A stretch of 12,162 nucleotides of DNA, from contig JAFLCR010000051.1 of NCBI GenBank assembly GCA_017302755.1, positions 1-12,162 of the forward strand, in the 5' to 3' direction. The DNA is from Alphaproteobacteria bacterium. GTDB taxonomy: Bacteria; Pseudomonadota; Alphaproteobacteria; Rickettsiales; JAFLCR01. Below are positions 6,723-12,162 of this stretch, piece by piece; the stretch's first letter is position 1, and each line of letters begins with the position of its first letter. The notes under the pieces are model-generated. The model did no database searches, was not told the DNA's origin, and saw only the letters and a program-made list of their open reading frames with translations. A program made the translations under genes and the position numbers.

Positions 6723-7578
6723 CCCGGATATTCCTTTTCACCAGGATAATGCCCGGCGCTTTCTGCCGTGGATCGTGGCGTTCCTGGTGTATGTCGCGGC
6801 CATCTTCCTTCATCTGGCGCTTTCTTTCAATGTGGGGCTGACGGCGCTGGAGCGCGATACCGGCGGCACGGTACTGGTGCAGATCCCCGGCCGCGCCGAA
6901 GGCCGCGACACCGCCATCCAGAAGATCACTCAGTCTGCCCGCGCCTTCCCTGGCGTCTCCGAGGTGGGGCAGATTCCTGAAGCGCGGTTACGCGAACTTC
7001 TTTCGCCCTGGCTCGGCCAGGGCCAGGCCACCGGAAGCCTGCCGCTGCCCGTGGTAGTCGAAATCAAGGTGTCTGGCGAAGCCGGAGCGCTCAGAACGCA
7101 TCTGAAGGGCATGCTCGCACGCACGCTTCCCGACGCCACCGTGACCGGCGGCGACCAATGGGCACAGAAGCTGGGGGGGCTTACCTCGACCCTGAAGGCA
7201 TTTTCTTGGTTTCTGCTGGGGCTCACCTGCCTCGCCGCCATCGCGGTCATTGCCTGCCTGACACAGGCTTCATTGCGCATTCACAAGGAAACTTTAGACG
7301 TGCTGTACGATATCGGCGCAACGAAGGAATACATCACCAGACAGTTTCAGCAGCATATGCTTAGGCTGTCGGCGCGCGGCTGTGCATTCGGGCTTCTGGC
7401 TGCCACAGGCACGCTGGTTCTTCTGGGCTACGGCTTCTCCTCGATCGAGTCACCGCTTCTGCCGCGCTTTGATTTCACCACCGAAAGCGTGGTGGCGCTG
7501 CTCGTGCTGGGCATGGCGTCCTGCCTGACGGCGCTAGTCGCGGCGCGGTTGACGGTTCAAAGGCTTCTGGCCGCATGA
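6688..7578 (+). CDS. ftsX: FtsX-like cell division permease
   Basis: FtsX is the membrane half of FtsEX, which couples ATP use by FtsE to activation of peptidoglycan hydrolases at the septum. The 296-residue product has the family topology. TM1 is about residues 24-47 after a short cytoplasmic stretch ending NARRFLPW. A periplasmic domain of about 120 residues follows, then TM2 171-192, TM3 229-250 and TM4 267-287. The cytoplasmic segment between TM2 and TM3 holds HKETLDVLYDIGATKEYITRQFQ, the coupling-region signature (LxLIGAT-DxYIxxxFQ in relatives). ATG 6688 with GAGGAG four bases upstream is preferred; a frame-open ATG at 6604 would extend deeply into miaA. ftsE, its usual partner immediately upstream, is absent and miaA lies there instead. 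The stop overlaps the next start in ATGA. Confidence 0.85.
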   Translation: MVRFFSSIAAFNPDIPFHQDNARRFLPWIVAFLVYVAAIFLHLALSFNVGLTALERDTGGTVLVQIPGRAEGRDTAIQKITQSARAFPGVSEVGQIPEARLRELLSPWLGQGQATGSLPLPVVVEIKVSGEAGALRTHLKGMLARTLPDATVTGGDQWAQKLGGLTSTLKAFSWFLLGLTCLAAIAVIACLTQASLRIHKETLDVLYDIGATKEYITRQFQQHMLRLSARGCAFGLLAATGTLVLLGYGFSSIESPLLPRFDFTTESVVALLVLGMASCLTALVAARLTVQRLLAA

Positions 7579-8123
7579 AACCGCGCCTGCTGCTGCTTGA
7601 CCGCGACGGCACGGTAACGATCGAGCGCGAAGGTTTTATCACCCAGCCTCACCAGCTCGAATTGATTCCCAAAGCGGCGGAGGCTATCGCGCTGGCCAAT
7701 CACCGCGGCCTCCGCGTGGCGCTGGTCACGAATCAGTCCGTAGTGGGAAGGGGCATCATCACCGAAGAGCAGCTTGAGGAAATTCACGCGCATCTGCACA
7801 GCCTTCTCGGTGCGCAAGGGGCCGTTCTGGATGCGATCTACGCCGCCACCGACCATCCGGACCGTCCCACGCCGCGCCGCAAGCCAGGATCCGGAATGCT
7901 CCGAGAGGCTTTGAATGAATTTGGCGTTTCCGCCTCCGAAAGCGTAATGGTTGGGGATTCTTTGGGGGATTTGATGGCCGCCGCGTCGCTCGGCATGCCG
8001 CGAATCCTGGTGCGAACGGGCAAGGGAGAAGCTACGCTTGCTAAGGAGTCCCTTTCCGCTGCCGAGCCGTTTTTTATCGACACAGACCTGAACGCCGCCG
8101 TCACGCGCCTTTTTGGCGATTAA
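7575..8123 (+). CDS. HAD-IIIA phosphatase, GmhB-like (heptose bisphosphate 7-phosphatase)
   Basis: The 182-residue HAD hydrolase has DRDGT (D9 nucleophile, D11 acid/base), TNQS (52-55), RRKP (K103) and GDSLGD (D128, D132): the full catalytic set of the GmhB/HisB-N subgroup. GmhB removes the 7-phosphate from D-glycero-manno-heptose 1,7-bisphosphate, a step to ADP-heptose for the LPS inner core. Placement just before waaA, lpxK and lpxL fits that role. Oddly, the loop before RKP, which in typical members carries Zn-binding cysteines (CPHH-x-C-x-CRKP), reads ATDHPDRPTPRRKP, and the whole protein has no cysteine. It may therefore be a zinc-free variant or have another phosphate substrate. It overlaps ftsX by four bases. 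Confidence 0.82.
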   Translation: MKPRLLLLDRDGTVTIEREGFITQPHQLELIPKAAEAIALANHRGLRVALVTNQSVVGRGIITEEQLEEIHAHLHSLLGAQGAVLDAIYAATDHPDRPTPRRKPGSGMLREALNEFGVSASESVMVGDSLGDLMAAASLGMPRILVRTGKGEATLAKESLSAAEPFFIDTDLNAAVTRLFGD

Positions 8124-8160
8124 GGCTTTTCTTCCAGCTTGCAGCCTGTAGTCTTTCTGC

Positions 8161-8772
8161 ATGTTAAGCCGTTTCTCATCGCTGCTGAAGGCCTTAGGCC
8201 TTTTCCTGCTCGCGCTTGTCTTGATCTGGGCAACGGGGCTGTTTCTGTTCGCGGTGAAAATTCCCGATCCGCTGCCCGACGACTCACCCTTGGAACGCAC
8301 CGACGCAATCGTAGTGCTGACTGGCGGCAGCAAGCGCATCGACGAAGGTCTGCTTCTGCTGAAACGCGGACTGGCCGAGCATCTGCTCATTTCCGGCGTG
8401 CACGAAAACACGCCGATCGACGATCTGCTGCGCGGGCCTTCCTTTGAAGCGCTCGAAGAAAAAATCACTCTCGGCCGCGAGGCGCTGGATACGTTCGGCA
8501 ATGCCGTCGAAGCGGCGATATGGGTGCGCGACAACGAGGATGAAAGCCTGCGCCTGGTGACGGCCAATTATCACATGCCTCGGGCGCTTCTGGAATTTCA
8601 CCGGCAGTTTTCCAATATCCGGATCGTTCCCCACCCCGTGGCACCCGAGCATTTCAAAAAAGATGGCTGGTGGATGGATGCCGCCTCACGAAAACTGGTG
8701 CTCTCGGAATATCACAAAACCCTTGCCTCCTATGTGCGCGAAGGCCTGGTCGCGTTTCTGGAGGGCTCGTGA
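8161..8772 (+). CDS. DUF218/YdcF-family membrane-anchored protein
   Basis: The 203-residue product has one N-terminal hydrophobic segment (about 7-33), likely an anchor leaving the rest in the periplasm. A DUF218 domain (about 46-190) follows: DAIVVLTGGSKRIDEGLLLL, HLLISGVHE, then DTFGNAVEAAIWV, LRLVTANYHMPRALLEF and RIVPHPV. Relatives include SanA, ElyC and YdcF, linked to envelope integrity and lipid-carrier handling, but the biochemistry is not settled. Its place in an FtsX-lipid A gene run supports an envelope role. It is 37 bases after the phosphatase gene, with no clear ribosome site or terminator between. Its stop overlaps the waaA start by one base (TGATG). Confidence 0.85.
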   Translation: MLSRFSSLLKALGLFLLALVLIWATGLFLFAVKIPDPLPDDSPLERTDAIVVLTGGSKRIDEGLLLLKRGLAEHLLISGVHENTPIDDLLRGPSFEALEEKITLGREALDTFGNAVEAAIWVRDNEDESLRLVTANYHMPRALLEFHRQFSNIRIVPHPVAPEHFKKDGWWMDAASRKLVLSEYHKTLASYVREGLVAFLEGS

Positions 8773-10100
8773 TGCTTGCGCTCTACCGGACCTTGACCTT
8801 TTTGCTTCATCCGCTGATGGCGCTGCACCTTCGCTGCCGCCTGCGCAAGGGCAAAGAGGATCCCGTGCGCTGGCGGGAGCGGCTCGGCCATTCATCACCG
8901 CCGCAAAATGGAACAAAAGGCAGCCGTGAGCCCGCCGCGCACGGCGGCGCTTCATTGCGAAGCGGCGCGGAGCAGGAAGCCCCAAACAAACGCATCTGGA
9001 TTCATGCCGCCAGCGTCGGAGAGTCACTTTCCATTCTTCCGCTGCTGCAGGCGCTGATGGCGGCGCATCCCTCGCACTCCTTCCTGGTCACCACCGGCAC
9101 CGTCACCTCGGCCAGGCTGATGGCGGAACGCCTCCCTGCGGGCGTGACGCACGCTTTCGCGCCGGTGGATACGCCGCAGGCCGTATCCAGGTTTCTTGAT
9201 CGCTGGAAACCGCAAACCGGCATCTGGGTTGAATCGGAGCTGTGGCCGAACATGGTGATGATGGCCCGTGAGCGCGGCGTCAAACTGGCGCTGGTGAACG
9301 GCAGATTATCGGAAAGGAGCGCCCGCCGCTGGAAACGGATGCAGGACACGATTGCAACGCTGCTTTCCGCGTTCCGCGTGATCCTGGCGCAAAGCGACGG
9401 CGACCTGGCGCGGTTCCAGGCACTGGGCGCCCGGCATGCCGCCTGCGTAGGTAATTTGAAATACGACGCCGCCGAAACTCCCGTCAACGAACCGGCGGTC
9501 GCGGCCCTGCGCCAAGCATTGGGTGACAGGCCGCTATGGGTCGCGTCCAGCACGCATCCGGGCGAAGAACAACTCATAATCGAAGCGCATCGGCGTATCC
9601 GTGAAACGCATCCCGCGGCGTTGATGATTCTCATTCCGCGCCACCCTTCGCGCGGGGCGGAGATCGCCGCCTTGCTGACGGAAAAAAATACGCCTTTCAG
9701 CAGGCGTTCCGAAGGTTCGCTGCCGTTGGAGGATGCGGCATGCTATCTGGCGGATACGCTGGGAGAGGTGGGCATTTTTTATACGCTTTCACCCATAGTT
9801 TTTCTGGGCGGCTCGCTGGTTCCAGTGGGCGGACACAATCCGCTGGAGCCAGCCCTACTCAACTGCGCCTTGCTTTTGGGGCCGCATACGTTTAATTTTT
9901 CGCAAATATTGGAAGATCTTACCTCCAAGGGAGCCGCCACCGTGATCCACGACGCGCCCGAACTAGCCGAAACCGTGAGCCACTGGATGGAGCAGACGGC
10001 GCTGGCAAAGCGCCAGGCGGACGCGGCTTTTCAAGTTGTCAAAACGCATCAGGGCGTGGCCTTGAAAGCCACAGATGCGTTGCGGACGGTGATCTCATGA
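8772..10100 (+). CDS. waaA: 3-deoxy-D-manno-octulosonic acid (Kdo) transferase WaaA
   Basis: WaaA (KdtA) moves Kdo from CMP-Kdo to lipid IVA on the inner face of the inner membrane. The 442-residue product starts MLALYRTLTFLLHPL (membrane-binding helix). It has IWIHAASVGES (75-85, with the catalytic-base glutamate), VESELWPN (153-160), a conserved SSTHPGEEQ, LILIPRHPSR, the donor-site motif GGSLVPVGGHNPLEP and GPHTFNF. The ATG at 8772 is chosen because it begins the family N-terminus and abuts the preceding stop; an open frame upstream to 8670 only shadows the previous gene. The protein is slightly long: residues about 40-74, between ERLG and IWIHAAS, are some 20 residues longer than in E. 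coli and are low in hydrophobics. The stop overlaps lpxK in ATGA. Confidence 0.95.
   Translation: MLALYRTLTFLLHPLMALHLRCRLRKGKEDPVRWRERLGHSSPPQNGTKGSREPAAHGGASLRSGAEQEAPNKRIWIHAASVGESLSILPLLQALMAAHPSHSFLVTTGTVTSARLMAERLPAGVTHAFAPVDTPQAVSRFLDRWKPQTGIWVESELWPNMVMMARERGVKLALVNGRLSERSARRWKRMQDTIATLLSAFRVILAQSDGDLARFQALGARHAACVGNLKYDAAETPVNEPAVAALRQALGDRPLWVASSTHPGEEQLIIEAHRRIRETHPAALMILIPRHPSRGAEIAALLTEKNTPFSRRSEGSLPLEDAACYLADTLGEVGIFYTLSPIVFLGGSLVPVGGHNPLEPALLNCALLLGPHTFNFSQILEDLTSKGAATVIHDAPELAETVSHWMEQTALAKRQADAAFQVVKTHQGVALKATDALRTVIS
8932..8964 (+). repeat. Twin inverted repeats inside waaA
   Basis: Two hairpin-capable sequences lie side by side: CCGCCG-CGCA-CGGCGG at 8932-8947, then CGCTTC-ATTGC-GAAGCG at 8948-8964. 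Both have perfect 6-base stems and 4-5 base loops. They fall in the part of waaA that encodes the extra residues between the N-terminal helix and the first conserved motif, with the reading frame kept. This may be a small palindromic element inserted in frame, but no second copy is present in the window. Confidence 0.5.
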
Positions 10101-11062
10101 AGGCTCCGTCTTTCTGGCACCGCGAATCTTTCATCTCCACGCTTCTCTCTCCGCTGGCGTGGTTGTATCAGGTTGGCGCGCAGCTGCGTGAGGAATTCAC
10201 TCAGCCCGTCATTCTTCCGGTACCGCTCATCTGCATTGGCAATATCGTGGCCGGCGGATCCGGCAAAACGCCGATCGCCTTATCGCTGGGAAGGCATCTG
10301 CGAGGGCTTGGCATCAAGATGCACTTCCTGAGCAAAGGTTATGGCGGCACACTCGCCGGGCCGGTGCTCGTGAACCCCGGCCTGCAGACCATCGGCCAAA
10401 TCGGCGACGAAGCTTATCTTCTTCATCGCATAGCGCCATGCTGGGTGGCGAAAAACCGCATCGCCGCCGCCAAGGTGGCCATTTCCGCCGGCGCGGAAAT
10501 GCTGATCATGGACGACGGATTTCAAAATCCCACGCTGCACAAGACGTTTTCCTTTCTTGTCATCGACGGCGGCTACGGGCTTGGCAACGGCAAGACGATT
10601 CCGGCCGGGCCGCTGCGCGAACCTCCGGCAAAAGCGTTTTCGCGCGCGCACGCGGTCATCATCGTGGGTGAGGATGTGACGGGCCTCAAGGAACACATCC
10701 CCTCGCACCTTCCCGTGCTGTGGGCCAGCCTGGAACCTGTGCCGGCAAGCGCCGAATCCGTCGCCGGCCGGGACGTGGTTGCCTTCGCCGGCATCGGCAG
10801 GCCGGAAAAATTCTTCGCCAGCCTGGAGCAGGTAGGTGCGCGCATCGTGGAGCGGGTAAGCTTTGCCGATCATCATCCTTACACGTCGTCGGACATGGAA
10901 AGCCTGTCCGAAAAGGCGGCGCGCCATAAGGCCATGCTCGTGACCACGGAAAAAGACCTGACCCGCATCCCCGAATTCTACCGCGCGCGCATCCGCACGC
11001 TGCAGGTGGAGATCATGTGGCACAATCCGGAACTGCTCGCCCAATTGCTGGCGACGCTGTAA
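10097..11062 (+). CDS. lpxK: Tetraacyldisaccharide 4'-kinase LpxK
   Basis: LpxK phosphorylates the 4' position of the lipid A disaccharide at the inner membrane, producing lipid IVA, the acceptor for WaaA. The 321-residue product has an N-terminal membrane-associated segment (FWHRESFISTLLSPLAWLY). The P-loop is GNIVAGGSGKTP (48-59), then come SKGYGG (79-84), GDEAYLL (103-109), the metal/catalytic MDDGFQN (138-144) and GNGKTIPAGPLREP (163-176). Near the end are the typical AFAGIGRPEKFF, FADHHPY and LVTTEKDLTRIP. Length and motif order are normal. It overlaps waaA by four bases and is followed nine bases later by the acyltransferase gene. Confidence 0.96.
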   Translation: MKAPSFWHRESFISTLLSPLAWLYQVGAQLREEFTQPVILPVPLICIGNIVAGGSGKTPIALSLGRHLRGLGIKMHFLSKGYGGTLAGPVLVNPGLQTIGQIGDEAYLLHRIAPCWVAKNRIAAAKVAISAGAEMLIMDDGFQNPTLHKTFSFLVIDGGYGLGNGKTIPAGPLREPPAKAFSRAHAVIIVGEDVTGLKEHIPSHLPVLWASLEPVPASAESVAGRDVVAFAGIGRPEKFFASLEQVGARIVERVSFADHHPYTSSDMESLSEKAARHKAMLVTTEKDLTRIPEFYRARIRTLQVEIMWHNPELLAQLLATL

Positions 11063-11071
11063 GACAGGCCC

Positions 11072-11959
11072 ATGTTACGCAAGATCCGCCGCCTTTTCAT
11101 TTACGCGCTGACGCGATTTCTTTTTGGAACGCTGCGTCTGCTGCCGTTGGATGCAGCCTCCGCCATCGGCGGCTGGCTGGGCCGCACGCTTGGGCCGCTG
11201 CTGCCTTTTACCAGGCGCGCGGATACCAATCTGCAGATCGCCTTTCCCGCGATGCCCAAAGAAGAGCGCGACCGCATCGTGCGCGCCATGTGGGACAATC
11301 TGGGGCGGACATTCGCCGAGTTTCCTCATCTCGACACCAGGGAAATGAGCACGCGCATCCATGTTGAAGGCACAGAGATCGTGGATGCGTTTCTTGCCAG
11401 CGGCAAACCGGGTATTTTTATTTCCGGGCATTTTGCCAATTGGGAAATCATTCCTAAAACCGCCGCGGATTACGGCATTTCCCTGCAACTTGTATACCGC
11501 CCCGCCAACAATCCTTATGTCGATGCGCTGGTTCAGCGCATGCGAGGCGCCACTCATGGCGGACTGGTTGCCAAAGGCCGCCGCACTGGCATGGCAATCC
11601 TTCAGTTTCTTAAAGAAGGTAAGCATATCGGCATGCTGGTGGATCAGAAAATGAATCAGGGCATCGCCGTACCGTTTTTTGGCCATGATGCAATGACCAG
11701 CCCGGTAGTGGTGACCTTCGCCCTGCGGCGCGAGGCCGTGGTCTTGCCGGTATGGGTGGAGCGGACAAAGGGATGCCGGTTTACACTTCACGTGCACCCT
11801 CCCCTGGAAATTCCGGCAACAGGCGACCGCGAGAAGGACATCTACAACGGCACGGCACAGATCAACGCGCTGCTTGAATCCTGGATACGGCGCGATCCGA
11901 AGCAATGGTTCTGGCTGCATCGGCGATGGGGGAAAATGGCGACTAGCGCCGCCGTCTGA
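11072..11959 (+). CDS. Lipid A secondary acyltransferase, LpxL/HtrB family
   Basis: Enzymes of this family transfer an acyl chain from acyl-ACP onto the hydroxyacyl chains of Kdo-lipid A at the inner membrane. The 295-residue product has an N-terminal membrane segment (about 8-46), the family motif TNLQIAFP (52-59) and the catalytic HX4E motif SGHFANWE (H120, E125). VYRPANNPYVD, GMLVDQKMNQG and PFFG follow, and the C-terminal PKQWFWLHRRW closes the match. The acyl chain length and whether it acts as LpxL or LpxM cannot be told. The start at 11072 has only a modest ribosome site (ACAGG) but lies nine bases after the lpxK stop. The last 17 bases overlap the convergent Smr-domain gene. Confidence 0.92.
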   Translation: MLRKIRRLFIYALTRFLFGTLRLLPLDAASAIGGWLGRTLGPLLPFTRRADTNLQIAFPAMPKEERDRIVRAMWDNLGRTFAEFPHLDTREMSTRIHVEGTEIVDAFLASGKPGIFISGHFANWEIIPKTAADYGISLQLVYRPANNPYVDALVQRMRGATHGGLVAKGRRTGMAILQFLKEGKHIGMLVDQKMNQGIAVPFFGHDAMTSPVVVTFALRREAVVLPVWVERTKGCRFTLHVHPPLEIPATGDREKDIYNGTAQINALLESWIRRDPKQWFWLHRRWGKMATSAAV

Positions 11960-12162
11960 GTATCAAGTCAAGCGCACCTTCTCCGCCCTGCCTGGCCGGC
12001 GCATGGGCGCAGGAGATCACCAATCCCCGAAGCTCGGGCAGGTTGAGCCATTCCAGCACAGCGCGGCGAAGCTTGCCTTCTCCCCCTCTTCCCTTGCCGG
12101 TGATGACACGCACCAGCCGCATCCCTTCCCCCTGACAACGCGCTAGAAAGCGCAGCAGCGCC
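11943..12162 (-). CDS. Smr-domain protein, N-terminal part cut by window edge
   Basis: Reading leftward from the right edge, 72 codons lead to a TAG at 11943-11945. The product contains VRVITGKGRGGEGKLRRAV, then EWLNLPELRG and a GGEGALDLILRRRR end. This is the C-terminal part of a Smr (small MutS-related) domain: the TGKG motif, the WL-x-P-LR stretch and GG-GA-x-LLRR close are characteristic of the alphaproteobacterial single-Smr proteins. Smr domains are nucleic-acid nicking or binding modules; the role here is unknown. The N-terminal part lies outside the window. The 3' end overlaps the acyltransferase gene by 17 bases. Confidence 0.88.
   Translation of the reverse strand, partial: ALLRFLARCQGEGMRLVRVITGKGRGGEGKLRRAVLEWLNLPELRGLVISCAHAPARQGGEGALDLILRRRR

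Noticed and set aside
7557..8567. 336-codon minus-strand frame opposite gmhB and the DUF218 gene
   Set aside because: It spans two clear plus-strand genes, is rich in Arg/Ser as GC-rich shadows are, and matches no family I know.
10280..11044. 254-codon minus-strand frame opposite lpxK
   Set aside because: It lies wholly within the intact lpxK gene and shows no motifs.
11075..11920. 281-codon minus-strand frame opposite the lpxL-family gene
   Set aside because: The plus strand carries the HX4E acyltransferase motif and a full-length family match; the opposite frame has none.
11874..12146. 90-codon plus-strand frame at the right end
   Set aside because: It overlaps the end of the acyltransferase gene and is antisense to the Smr-domain sequence, which is the better-supported reading.

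Overview
The window looks like a gene-dense piece of a moderately GC-rich Gram-negative chromosome, most likely an alphaproteobacterium. The grounds are the RuvB, MiaA, cyclo-ligase and Smr sequences, a PmtA-type phospholipid methyltransferase, and a lipid A/Kdo gene set that requires an outer membrane. No rRNA, tRNA, insertion sequence, CRISPR array or prophage was recognised. The assignment to a group rests on sequence feel and gene content, not on a database search.

Layout. (1) Positions 1-2781, minus strand: the 5' 927 codons of a large RTX (glycine/aspartate nonapeptide) calcium-binding protein that runs off the left edge close to its C-terminus. It consists of an N-terminal RTX tract, four repeated modules of about 141-149 residues, and a C-terminal run of about 29 further nonapeptides. 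(2) Positions 2782-2997: an AT-rich divergent intergenic region. (3) Positions 2998-5279, plus strand: ruvA and ruvB (Holliday-junction branch migration; no ruvC here), then a PmtA-like methyltransferase. (4) Positions 5258-6722, minus strand: miaA followed by a 5-formyltetrahydrofolate cyclo-ligase gene, overlapping by 8 bases. (5) Positions 6688-11959, plus strand: a tightly packed six-gene run, ftsX-like, gmhB-like, a DUF218 membrane protein, waaA (Kdo transferase), lpxK and an lpxL/htrB-family acyltransferase. Most junctions are stop/start overlaps. (6) Positions 11943-12162, minus strand: the C-terminal part of a Smr-domain protein, cut by the right edge.

How the genes fit together. The six-gene run is an envelope-building unit. 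LpxK adds the 4'-phosphate to lipid A, WaaA adds Kdo, and the LpxL-type enzyme adds the secondary acyl chain. The GmhB-like phosphatase would feed inner-core heptose, the DUF218 protein is of an envelope-associated family, and FtsX links envelope growth to division. The RTX protein is probably a type I secreted surface or extracellular protein, but no secretion genes are in the window.

Points most worth a second look: the repeated non-RTX modules and recent tandem duplication in the RTX gene; an in-frame insert carrying twin hairpins in waaA; a GmhB-like phosphatase with no cysteine at all; and miaA and ftsX, whose 5' ends overlap head to head. I did not find a clearly new multi-gene system.
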